Source of the DNA: Flavobacteriales bacterium UBA6165
GTDB lineage: Bacteria; Bacteroidota; Bacteroidia; Flavobacteriales_D; Crocinitomicaceae
DNA: 14,228 nt
Reading direction: 5' to 3'
Assembly (NCBI GenBank): GCA_002422285.1
Contig: DIUF01000015.1
Coordinates: forward strand, 1 to 14,228
Below are positions 1 through 5,648 of this stretch, piece after piece. Position numbers and translations under genes: made by a program. The stretch's first letter is position 1, and each line of letters opens with the position of its first letter. The notes under the pieces are model-generated. The model was given only the letters and a program-made list of their open reading frames with translations, did no database searches and had not been told where the DNA came from.

Positions 1-251
1 AATACATCGGCAATGTGCAATGACAAAGGGCGGTCATCGATAACGTCAACCATCACCAAATTGGCTAAGTCGGCAATGTCCGAAACAGCGTCGTTGAATC
101 TATCCAAAGCCATGGAGGAGATCGGACAACGCGTGCTGTGTTTGAAAATCACGAGTGGCTTCTCATCAGATGCTGATATGAGATTTTCAAAGTCGGCAAC
201 ATTTCGTAAATAATCCCACCGGTGGTTCGATTTTGATTTGGAGAAAAACAT
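1..251 (-). CDS. ytxJ: YtxJ-like bacillithiol-system thioredoxin-fold protein (3' end cut by window edge)
   Basis: This is an open frame of 83 codons starting at the ATG at 251-249 and still open at base 1, so the C-terminal part is missing. Residues 36-48 read FKHSTRCPISSMA, the signature of the YtxJ family (a monothiol, thioredoxin-like fold annotated as bacillithiol-system redox-active). The likely active cysteine is Cys42. Upstream residues 10-30 (HRWDYLRNVADFENLISASDE) fit the family's N-terminal helix, and the following VMVDVIDDRPLS matches the next strand and loop. No signal peptide is visible, so it should be cytoplasmic. The start lies one base past the pheS stop (TGATATG), which implies co-transcription and possibly translational coupling with pheS. 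The family assignment rests on the motif. A role in bacillithiol redox buffering is the family-level annotation and is not shown here. Confidence 0.85.
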   Translation of the reverse strand, partial: MFFSKSKSNHRWDYLRNVADFENLISASDEKPLVIFKHSTRCPISSMALDRFNDAVSDIADLANLVMVDVIDDRPLSLHIADV

Positions 252-252
252 A

Positions 253-1275
253 TCAGGCAGATGTAAATTGTTTCAAAAATCGTAAGTCATTTTCACTATA
301 TAGACGCAAGTCATTCACTTTGTATTTGATTTGTGCAATGCGTTCAACACCCATTCCGAATGCAAATCCTGAGTAAACCGTTGAGTCGATTCCACAGGCT
401 TCCAATACATTTGGGTCAACCATGCCACAGCCCAAAATTTCCAACCACCCCGTGTGTTTACAAACATTACAACCCTTAGAATTGCAAAGCGAGCATGAAA
501 CATCTACTTCTGCGCTTGGCTCTGTGAATGGAAAATAAGAAGGTCGCATGCGGATTTTGGTTTTTTCACCAAAAAGTTCTTTAGCAAAATATAGCAGCGT
601 TTGTTTCAAATCAGCGAAAGAAACATTTTTGTCGATATACAATCCTTCAATCTGATGAAAGAAACAATGCGCTCTTGCAGATATGGCCTCATTTCTATAT
701 ACACGTCCGGGAGAAATCGTGCGAATGGGAGGTTTTTGGTTTTCCATCACACGAACTTGCACAGATGAGGTGTGGGTGCGCAATGCCCATTCTTGTTCGC
801 CTTTCTCGATAAAAAAAGTATCCTGCATGTCGCGAGCTGGATGCTCTGGCGGAAAATTTAGTGCAGAAAAGTTGTGCCAATCATCCTCTATTTCTGGACC
901 TTCAGAAACGGTAAACCCGATGCGCGAGAAGATGTCAATAATTTCACTGCGCACCAAGGATAAAGGATGACGTGCCCCCAATTCAAAGTTTTCACCGGGT
1001 CTGGAGAAGTCAATTTGTTCAGCCTTTGAAGCGCTCCCTGTTTCCAACTTTTCTTTGTTGGATTGGTAAGTTTCTTCTGCCAATTGACGCAGGCCATTGA
1101 TCAATTGTCCGACTTCTTTTTTATTTTCGTTAGGCACATTTTTCAGCTCGCCATAAAGCTCTTTCAGCACGCCTTTAGAACCCAAAAATTCTATTCTGAA
1201 TTGTTCTAGTTGATTATTGTCTGCAATTGGTGTTGCGGATATTTTTTCTTGTAAGGACTTAATTTTTTCTAGCAT
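253..1275 (-). CDS. pheS: Phenylalanine--tRNA ligase alpha subunit
   Basis: Catalytic alpha subunit of the (alpha-beta)2 class II synthetase that charges tRNA-Phe in the cytoplasm; its partner PheT is not in the window. The product is 340 residues, normal for the family. Residues 1-85 form the charged N-terminal coiled coil that contacts tRNA. The catalytic core follows: the segment at 100-135 (RHPLSLV, GFTVSEGPEIEDDWHNF), motif 2 around 185-211 with RVYRNEAISARAHCFFHQ and EGL, a cysteine cluster SCSLCNSKGCNVC at 260-272, and motif 3 GFAFGMGVERIAQIKY at 303-318. The open frame extends upstream to 1320, but I chose the ATG at 1275-1273. The product then begins MLEKIKSLQEKI, typical of PheS, and the extra 15 residues show no family similarity and overlap a possible promoter. 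The stop is followed after one base by ytxJ. Confidence 0.97.
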   Translation of the reverse strand: MLEKIKSLQEKISATPIADNNQLEQFRIEFLGSKGVLKELYGELKNVPNENKKEVGQLINGLRQLAEETYQSNKEKLETGSASKAEQIDFSRPGENFELGARHPLSLVRSEIIDIFSRIGFTVSEGPEIEDDWHNFSALNFPPEHPARDMQDTFFIEKGEQEWALRTHTSSVQVRVMENQKPPIRTISPGRVYRNEAISARAHCFFHQIEGLYIDKNVSFADLKQTLLYFAKELFGEKTKIRMRPSYFPFTEPSAEVDVSCSLCNSKGCNVCKHTGWLEILGCGMVDPNVLEACGIDSTVYSGFAFGMGVERIAQIKYKVNDLRLYSENDLRFLKQFTSA

Positions 1276-1309
1276 AATGAAACGCTTATTTTTTAACGCT
1301 TTGGAGTTG

Positions 1310-1317
1310 CAAAGAAA
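1310..1317 (-). promoter_or_regulatory. Possible -7 promoter element for pheS
   Basis: On the minus strand this reads TTTCTTTG, a 7 of 8 match to the Bacteroidota -7 consensus TAnnTTTG. It lies about 35 bases upstream of the chosen pheS start. I see no clear -33 TTTG at the expected distance. The call rests on one imperfect motif in a region that should carry the pheS promoter. Confidence 0.35.
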
Positions 1318-1423
1318 CAAAACTTTGTTCAGGCGAAGAAGTTATTATGGGCGATTTTTGCGTGGCTTGTAACTTTTTTGAGGGTAAAAATGTTTAAGAG
1401 GAAGTGAGTTCGGTCAATTTGTG

Positions 1424-1431
1424 TAAATTTG
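1424..1431 (+). promoter_or_regulatory. Putative -7 promoter element (TAAATTTG) for the lipoprotein gene
   Basis: TAAATTTG is a full match to the Bacteroidota -7 consensus TAnnTTTG. It lies 45 bases before the ATG at 1477, inside the divergent pheS/lipoprotein intergenic region. The -33 box is not convincing. The leader would be roughly 40 bases and AT-rich, without a Shine-Dalgarno sequence. Confidence 0.5.
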
Positions 1432-1476
1432 CCTGACTATTACTGGTTTAAGTAGTCGAAATTTAAAATTTAAGAT

Positions 1477-1860
1477 ATGTCTAAGAGTGTTATTTATTCC
1501 TTGTCGATTGCCATGTTGGCATCGTTATTTGTTTTCTCATCAATTGGATGTAGAAAAAAAGGAAAAACAATCGCATTGATTTCTGTTCGCAATAGTGCCA
1601 ATGAGCCTGTTGCTGGTGCTATGGTGAGGTTGTATGGCCAGTCAACAACGAATCCGCCAAGTGGTCCTGTTGTACGTATTGATACAGCTTATACGGATTC
1701 TTCTGGAGTTGCAACTTTTGATTATACTGATGTGTTTCAGCTGGGTCAAGCAGGCTTATTTGTGTTGAACATTGAAGCCCGTAAAGGACTGCTTACAGGA
1801 GCGGGAATTGTTAAAATTGTAGAAGAAACAACAACTGAGGAGCGCGTTTTCATTCAGTAA
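1477..1860 (+). CDS. Small lipoprotein with a predicted Ig-like (carboxypeptidase-regulatory-like) domain
   Basis: A 127-residue protein with a lipoprotein signal: short basic start, hydrophobic stretch at about 5-21, then SSIGC with the modified cysteine at residue 25, followed by RKKGK. The mature part is one small beta domain. ALISVRNSANEPVAGAMVRLYG and the later TDSSGVATFDYTDVF follow the pattern of carboxypeptidase-regulatory-like or transthyretin-like Ig folds (a strand, a 'modifiable parameter' phrase, then 'T-D-S-S-G-x-A-x-F'). No enzyme motif is present. It is probably anchored to a membrane facing the periplasm or the surface. The acidic export signal of many surface-exposed Bacteroidota lipoproteins is not obvious after the cysteine. 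It is transcribed away from pheS, and the next gene starts 51 bases downstream, with a possible promoter of its own. The lipoprotein call is firm; the function is unknown. Confidence 0.8.
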   Translation: MSKSVIYSLSIAMLASLFVFSSIGCRKKGKTIALISVRNSANEPVAGAMVRLYGQSTTNPPSGPVVRIDTAYTDSSGVATFDYTDVFQLGQAGLFVLNIEARKGLLTGAGIVKIVEETTTEERVFIQ

Positions 1861-1873
1861 AGGGATTTTGAAC

Positions 1874-1881
1874 TATTTTTG
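1874..1881 (+). promoter_or_regulatory. Putative -7 promoter element (TATTTTTG) for the DUF59 gene
   Basis: TATTTTTG matches TAnnTTTG at all fixed positions and lies 30 bases before the ATG at 1912, after the lipoprotein stop. It suggests the Fe-S assembly gene can be transcribed separately from the lipoprotein gene. No clear -33 box is seen. Confidence 0.45.
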
Positions 1882-1911
1882 CGGTCGCTTGTTAGGCGTT
1901 AAATTGGCATT

Positions 1912-2223
1912 ATGAATAGTTCGGAACTAGAAGAAATCATTGTAAAAGTATTGAAGACCATTTATGACCCTGAAATTCCTGTGGACATTTATGAGTTGGG
2001 GTTGATTTACGAAGTCAAAATTCGTGATAACGGTCACGTTGATATTGAAATGACCTTGACATCTCCCAATTGCCCTGTCGCTGATTCTATGCCACGTGAA
2101 GTTGAAGAGAAGGTAGAAGCACTTGATCAAGTGGACAGTTGTGCGGTGAATATTGTTTTTGACCCGCCGTGGGATAAAGATATGATGAGCGAAGAGGCGA
2201 AACTGGAACTCGGATTTTTATAA
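1912..2223 (+). CDS. DUF59/MIP18-family Fe-S cluster assembly protein (SufT-like)
   Basis: A 103-residue stand-alone DUF59 (MIP18/PaaD-like) domain covering the whole protein. Family features in order are: an N-terminal helix (ELEEIIVKVLKTI, 5-17), the signature DPEIPVDIYELGLIY at 19-33, the TLTSPNCPVADSMP segment at 48-61 with the conserved Cys54, the helix REVEEKVEAL, and the terminal DPPWDKDMMSEEAKLELGFL. Small proteins of this kind, including SufT, act in cytoplasmic maturation of Fe-S proteins. No sufBCDS cluster is adjacent, so a link to the SUF system comes from family knowledge only. The gene follows the lipoprotein gene by 51 bases and ends just before a strong hairpin. The start is supported because the encoded N terminus aligns with the usual family start. 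Confidence 0.9.
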   Translation: MNSSELEEIIVKVLKTIYDPEIPVDIYELGLIYEVKIRDNGHVDIEMTLTSPNCPVADSMPREVEEKVEALDQVDSCAVNIVFDPPWDKDMMSEEAKLELGFL

Positions 2224-2235
2224 AATAAGAAATGA

Positions 2236-2264
2236 CAAAGCCATCCTTCTTAGGGATGGCTTTG
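2236..2264. terminator. Bidirectional hairpin terminator between the convergent DUF59 and tonB genes
   Basis: An 11-base-pair perfect inverted repeat (arms 2236-2246 and 2254-2264, CAAAGCCATCC pairing with GGATGGCTTTG) with a 7-base loop. It starts 12 bases after the plus-strand stop and 20 bases after the minus-strand stop. A short T-rich tract follows on each strand (ATGTTTTAAT on plus, TCATTTCTTATTTTA on minus). The position between convergent genes supports use in both directions. Confidence 0.85.
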
Positions 2265-2284
2265 ATGTTTTAATAAAGATGTTT

Positions 2285-2989
2285 TTAATATTGGTAGCGA
2301 ATTTTTATTGGAATGACCATTCTAACGCTAACGGTTCTGCCACGGTGTTTACCTGGAGTCCAATTCGGCATGGATTGAACTACACGCATCGCTTCTTTGT
2401 CCATGTCTGGATTCAGTCCACGGGCAATGCTGACATCAGTTATAGCTCCTTTTGATGTTACTACAAAGCGCACGTATATGGTCCCCTGATCAGTAATGTC
2501 TCTGTGCTTGGGGAGTTTATAACTTTTCTGAATAAACGATGCCATCGCGCCATCCCCACCAGGAAACTCCGGGAGCACTTCCACATCTTCAGATTCGAAT
2601 GGCAGCGGGTCACCGCCAGTATAAACGCCCTGGCTACCTAAACCTTCAGGTCCGTTGAAATCTGGTCTTGGAATATTTGTTAGATCTGTAAACGGATTTT
2701 GTGGCTTGGTTTCTAAATCGATGGTGTCGCGAACTTGAGTCAAGTCAATGATTTGTGGCACTGGTGGAGTGTAACTTTGTTGTTGCTTTTCGGGCTCAAT
2801 GATTTTTTCCACCTCAAAAGTTTCAATTGGCACGCGTCGATTTTGCTCGATGTAGTCTTTTGGGACAGCGAGTGGTGTTCCCCATCTAAAGGCTGCTAGC
2901 GTCATTGAACCCGCAACAAGCAGTCCAAGGTTGAAGTACAAATTGCGTCTTTTTTCAAGATCGTACTTCGGGTTTTTCTTTGCTTTCAT
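2285..2989 (-). CDS. TonB-family energy transducer
   Basis: A 234-residue TonB-type protein that would pass proton-motive energy from an ExbB/ExbD motor to outer-membrane TonB-dependent transporters. Residues 1-16 are basic and cytoplasmic, 17-36 form a single membrane anchor (LYFNLGLLVAGSMTLAAFRW), and 53-130 are a Pro-rich, charged periplasmic spacer (EPEKQQQSYTPPVP). The C-terminal TonB domain runs from about 137 to 233. It opens with the Bacteroidota-style phrase VLPEFPGGDGAMASFIQ and contains GTIYVRFVVTSKGAITDVSI and the final MPNWTPGKHRGRTVSVRM. No exbB, exbD or TonB-dependent receptor lies nearby, so the partners are unknown. The gene lies 109 bases downstream of murI on the same strand and could be read from it or from its own promoter. 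Because Bacteroidota usually carry several TonB paralogues, I give no gene symbol. Confidence 0.92.
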   Translation of the reverse strand: MKAKKNPKYDLEKRRNLYFNLGLLVAGSMTLAAFRWGTPLAVPKDYIEQNRRVPIETFEVEKIIEPEKQQQSYTPPVPQIIDLTQVRDTIDLETKPQNPFTDLTNIPRPDFNGPEGLGSQGVYTGGDPLPFESEDVEVLPEFPGGDGAMASFIQKSYKLPKHRDITDQGTIYVRFVVTSKGAITDVSIARGLNPDMDKEAMRVVQSMPNWTPGKHRGRTVSVRMVIPIKIRYQY

Positions 2990-3063
2990 AACTGTTAAAA
3001 TTTAGTTAAACATGTTATGAAGAGCTGCAAGCTTCGTACCGATAAAAAGAGTGAAGCATCTGT

Positions 3064-3092
3064 AAATCAATGATTTTGAACTGAACAGTTCA
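3064..3092. repeat. Two adjacent small palindromes after murI (possible weak terminator)
   Basis: The first is TGAACTG-AA-CAGTTCA at 3077-3092 (7-base arms), the second AAATCA-A-TGATTT at 3064-3076 (6-base arms). The first begins 6 bases past the murI stop on the minus strand. No T run follows, and a 2-base loop is too tight for a normal hairpin. They may form a weak terminator, a protein-binding dyad upstream of tonB, or be chance. Confidence 0.35.
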
Positions 3093-3098
3093 TATCAA

Positions 3099-3926
3099 CT
3101 ATTGAATGGTATCGATTTGTGTGTGAATGGCGCTTATCGCATTACCTATGAACTGAAGTGCTTTATTGCTGAACTCTTTTGGATGTTCTGTGGTGAAGTA
3201 TTTCGTAAGCCCGTTTTTTTCTAGCTTTTCATCTAGTTTGACGTGTCGAGACAAGTAATCTTTCAGACTTCTCGCTACAATTTCACCTTGTGAGACAATT
3301 TGAATTTTTTCGCCAGCAAGCAGGTTTAATTGATTTTCAATAATGGGATAGTGTGTACATGCCAACAACACAGTGTCGATTTTAGGGTTTATCTTGAGTA
3401 AATCCAGGAAGTCTTCTTTTATGATAATTTGCCCGCCGGTCGAGTCGTGCTTGTTGTTTTCTATCAGTGGTACCCAAAGCGGGCAAGCTTTTTGACAAAC
3501 CGTAATGTTGGGATATTGTTTGTGAATTTCAATCAAATAAGATTCGGATGAAACTGTTCCGGGCGTGCCAAGTATACCAACCACACCTGATGAGGTAAAT
3601 TTGCCGATTTGTTCGGCAGTAGGTCTAATTACACCAAGTACTTTTTTTTCGGGTGCGATATTGGGTAAATCATTTTGTTGAATCGTTCTAAGTGCTTTTG
3701 CTGATGCAGTATTACAAGCCAAGATTACCAAGTCGCAATCAAGTTCAAAGAGTTTTTTAACTGCTTGTAAGGTAAACTGATATACAACTTCAAACGAACG
3801 AGTGCCGTAGGGCGCTCGAGCATTATCGCCCAAGTAGATATAATCGTATTCAGGCAAGATTCGTTGGATATCCTTCAAAATGGTTAGTCCACCATAACCT
3901 GAATCAAAAATGCCTATTTTTTTCAT
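3099..3926 (-). CDS. murI: Glutamate racemase
   Basis: Cytoplasmic, cofactor-independent enzyme that interconverts L- and D-glutamate, supplying D-Glu for peptidoglycan precursors. The product is 275 residues, standard length. The two catalytic cysteines are Cys71 in LACNTASA and Cys190 in LLACTHYP. The N-terminal IGIFDSGYGGLTIL (4-17, catalytic Asp8) and YLGDNARAPYG (31-41) are the other family signatures, and all key residues are present. The frame extends to 3962, but the ATG at 3926-3924 gives the correct MKKIGIFDSG start. The extra 12 codons would overlap the upstream promoter and hairpin. A full-match -7 element lies only 13 bases upstream of this start, so the leader should be very short. 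Downstream on the same strand is the tonB-type gene. Confidence 0.97.
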   Translation of the reverse strand: MKKIGIFDSGYGGLTILKDIQRILPEYDYIYLGDNARAPYGTRSFEVVYQFTLQAVKKLFELDCDLVILACNTASAKALRTIQQNDLPNIAPEKKVLGVIRPTAEQIGKFTSSGVVGILGTPGTVSSESYLIEIHKQYPNITVCQKACPLWVPLIENNKHDSTGGQIIIKEDFLDLLKINPKIDTVLLACTHYPIIENQLNLLAGEKIQIVSQGEIVARSLKDYLSRHVKLDEKLEKNGLTKYFTTEHPKEFSNKALQFIGNAISAIHTQIDTIQ

Positions 3927-3938
3927 TGCTCTGAGATG

Positions 3939-3946
3939 CAAAGATA
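3939..3946 (-). promoter_or_regulatory. Putative -7 promoter element (TATCTTTG) for murI
   Basis: The minus strand reads TATCTTTG, a full match to TAnnTTTG, ending 13 bases before the murI ATG. Its first T is also the last T of the T run of the upstream terminator. A TTTG sits in the terminator loop (3960-3963), but the 13-base spacing is shorter than usual for a -33 box. Confidence 0.6.
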
Positions 3947-3974
3947 AAAAAAGGTCGCCCAAATGAGCGACCTT
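3944..3974 (-). terminator. Rho-independent terminator of the secreted-protein operon
   Basis: On the minus strand, AAGGTCGC and GCGACCTT (3974-3967 and 3958-3951) form a perfect 8-base-pair stem with an 8-base loop. It is followed by an unbroken T run to 3946. It lies 25 bases after the stop of the 236-residue T9SS protein and immediately before the murI promoter. Confidence 0.85.
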
Positions 3975-3998
3975 CCTTGTTATTTGAATTTAATCAAA

Positions 3999-4709
3999 TT
4001 ATTTTTTCATAAATGTGCTGCGGATGATAGCACCTGAAGCAGTTCTAGCTTCGTAGATGTACATGCCAGCAGACAAATCAGCTACCAATGCAGTAGAGCC
4101 TTGGTTGTTAGAAACCACTTTTCCGTCCATTGCAATAATAGCAACTGAAACTACTTCGTCACCATCAACTGTGATGTTCAACACATCAGAAGCCGGGTTA
4201 GGATAAGCTACAGCAGATAACTGATTGTTGGCCTCTATCGATGCAGATGCTGGAACCGAGGTAAAACAATCTAAATTATTATCCATGTTTGTGTCGTTTG
4301 GGTCACCAGCAATACTAGTGAATCCAGCCAACCCTACAGTAACGAACATACATACATCTCCACTTACACCAGAGAGGTTTGCAACTGCATTTATACCCAA
4401 TGTAGATGAAACCAAAGAAGCTCCGGATGGAACTGCCGCAGGCAAAACAACCAAACTTACTGAACCAGCCTCACCGTTTATAAGAGAATAATTGCTCCCT
4501 GAATAGATAAGTGCTAAATAAAGCGTATCACCAGCAGGGATTTCATTTGGACCATTATTGGTGATAGTATAGGCGATATTAAATCCACTAATTCCAGTTG
4601 CGGGTGATCCAGATGCAGGAGAGTTTAATGTTACTTGCAAGTCATATTGACCATATGAAGAAACAATAAACAATGCAAAGATTGTTAATGTGAAAAAGAA
4701 TCTTTTCAT
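3999..4709 (-). CDS. Secreted protein with T9SS type A C-terminal sorting domain
   Basis: A 236-residue protein with a clear Sec signal peptide (MKRFFFTLTIFALFIVSSYG, cleavage before QYDLQ). Residues 22-150 form a single beta-rich domain. DLQVTLNSPASG followed by FNIAYTITNNGPNEIPAGDTLYL resembles DUF11/CARDB-type Ig domains (the 'T-N-N-G-P' motif). Residues 165-236 are a Por-type sorting domain: AVAYPNPASDVLNITV, then IAMDGKVV, then LSAGMYIYEA, ending TFMKK. It should cross the outer membrane through the type IX system and be released or attached at the surface. It lies 4 bases after the stop of the upstream secreted-protein gene and is the second gene of a two-gene operon ended by the hairpin at 3944-3974. 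The sorting domain is nearly identical to that of its neighbour, but the N-terminal domains differ. The biological role is unknown. Confidence 0.88.
   Translation of the reverse strand: MKRFFFTLTIFALFIVSSYGQYDLQVTLNSPASGSPATGISGFNIAYTITNNGPNEIPAGDTLYLALIYSGSNYSLINGEAGSVSLVVLPAAVPSGASLVSSTLGINAVANLSGVSGDVCMFVTVGLAGFTSIAGDPNDTNMDNNLDCFTSVPASASIEANNQLSAVAYPNPASDVLNITVDGDEVVSVAIIAMDGKVVSNNQGSTALVADLSAGMYIYEARTASGAIIRSTFMKK
4002..4217 (-). repeat. Sorting-domain duplication, copy 1
   Basis: These 72 codons encode the sorting domain of the downstream secreted protein. They match copy 2 (4717-4932) without gaps at 64 of 72 residues by my hand alignment, and long stretches of DNA also match. All eight differences are conservative or mild (D/E, I/V, S/T, M/V and similar). 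Confidence 0.85.
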
Positions 4710-4713
4710 TATA

Positions 4714-5490
4714 TTATTTTTTTACAAAAGTGTTGCGAATAACAGCTCCAGAAGCCGTTCTAGCTTCGTAAATATACATACCCGCAGTCAAATCAGCTAC
4801 TAGCGCATTAGAGCCATTGTTATTTGAAACAACTTTTCCGTCCATTGCGATAACTGCAACTGAAACCACTTCGTCTCCTTCAACAGTGATGTTCAATACA
4901 TCAGATGCTGGGTTTGGATAAGCTACAGCAGAAAATCCAGCCGCCAACGACTCTTCAATTGACACTAATGTGCCGCCCAAAGTTAATTGTGTAATGTTCC
5001 AAGTTCCTGAAGTACCTGCTGCTGTATAACCATTGCCTAACCACAAAACATATGAAGTGTTTGTAAAATCAATTGCAGCAAAATTTACAGTTCCAGTAAC
5101 TAAAGTGCCAATGATGTTTGTATCACATGCAGGAGCACAAGGCCAATCAAGTTTATTCGTAGCCAAGTTGCTAAAACCGCCTATTTGTATGATTCTGGTT
5201 TCAGCAGGATTTAATGAAGGGCCTTCAGTAACCATAATGCATAAATCATTGGCATAAGTAAGCGAAGCCGTTGCTGTTAATGAAGCATTAACTGTGGCGC
5301 TTGTGAAAGATCCAGAAACTCTAGGCACTAAAGCTCCTGCAACCTCATAGGTTCCAGTCATACCTTGAACTACAGGAACAAAATTGCCCCCATTGATGTT
5401 TCCAGTGGTACCCGTTGGAAGGTTAAGTTGCGCAAAAGAAGCGCTAACGAATGATGCAAATAATGCAGCAGAAAGTAATAGTTTTTTCAT
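4714..5490 (-). CDS. Secreted protein with T9SS type A C-terminal sorting domain
   Basis: A 258-residue protein starting MKKLLLSAALFASFVSASFA, a clear signal peptide with cleavage before QLNL. The frame is open to 5580, but the ATG at 5490-5488 puts the signal peptide at the N terminus; the upstream 30 residues are not signal-like. The middle part (21-185) is rich in Thr, Ser, Gly and Ala and looks all-beta. It contains two cysteine sites (NDLCIMV; WPCAPACDTN) and no enzyme motif I recognise. Residues 187-258 are the type IX sorting domain (SAVAYPNPASDVLNITV, ending TFVKK). It is the first gene of the pair, with the 236-residue protein starting 4 bases after its stop. A near match to the -7 consensus (TATATTTA) lies about 25 bases upstream. 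The cargo function is not recognised. Confidence 0.87.
   Translation of the reverse strand: MKKLLLSAALFASFVSASFAQLNLPTGTTGNINGGNFVPVVQGMTGTYEVAGALVPRVSGSFTSATVNASLTATASLTYANDLCIMVTEGPSLNPAETRIIQIGGFSNLATNKLDWPCAPACDTNIIGTLVTGTVNFAAIDFTNTSYVLWLGNGYTAAGTSGTWNITQLTLGGTLVSIEESLAAGFSAVAYPNPASDVLNITVEGDEVVSVAVIAMDGKVVSNNNGSNALVADLTAGMYIYEARTASGAVIRNTFVKK
4717..4932 (-). repeat. Sorting-domain duplication, copy 2
   Basis: Direct-repeat partner of 4002-4217, offset by exactly 715 bases and in the same orientation. The similarity starts at the first residue of the sorting domain (SAVAYPNP) and ends at the C-terminal KK. The N-terminal domains of the two proteins are unrelated by eye. Confidence 0.85.
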
Positions 5491-5635
5491 GATAATTAAT
5501 TTTAAATTTGGCGTAAATATAATAATAAATTGAATAACGGTATTTTGCTTAGAATTTTGTTCTATCCAAAGAACTATCAATACGAAATGGTGGATAAATC
5601 GTAACGAATTGTTTCTTTGGTGTTTTTAGGTCATG

Positions 5636-5643
5636 TACCTTCG
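5636..5643 (+). promoter_or_regulatory. Possible -7 promoter element (TACCTTCG) for the AsmA gene
   Basis: TACCTTCG matches TAnnTTTG at five of the six fixed positions. A TTTG at 5616-5619 lies 16 bases upstream as a possible -33 box. The element ends 5 bases before the ATG at 5649, so transcription would begin at or next to the start codon. Confidence 0.45.
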
Positions 5644-5648
5644 TAGCC

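Noticed and set aside
13..213. Plus-strand 66-codon open frame at the left edge
   Set aside because: It is antisense to the minus-strand frame encoding the YtxJ motif FKHSTRCPISSMA, which explains the region much better.
1276..1320. Fifteen-residue N-terminal extension of PheS
   Set aside because: The extra residues are not PheS-like and overlap a possible promoter element; the ATG at 1275 gives the normal start.
5491..5580. Thirty-residue upstream extension of the 258-residue secreted protein
   Set aside because: The internal Met starts a textbook signal peptide, and the upstream codons cover the promoter region.
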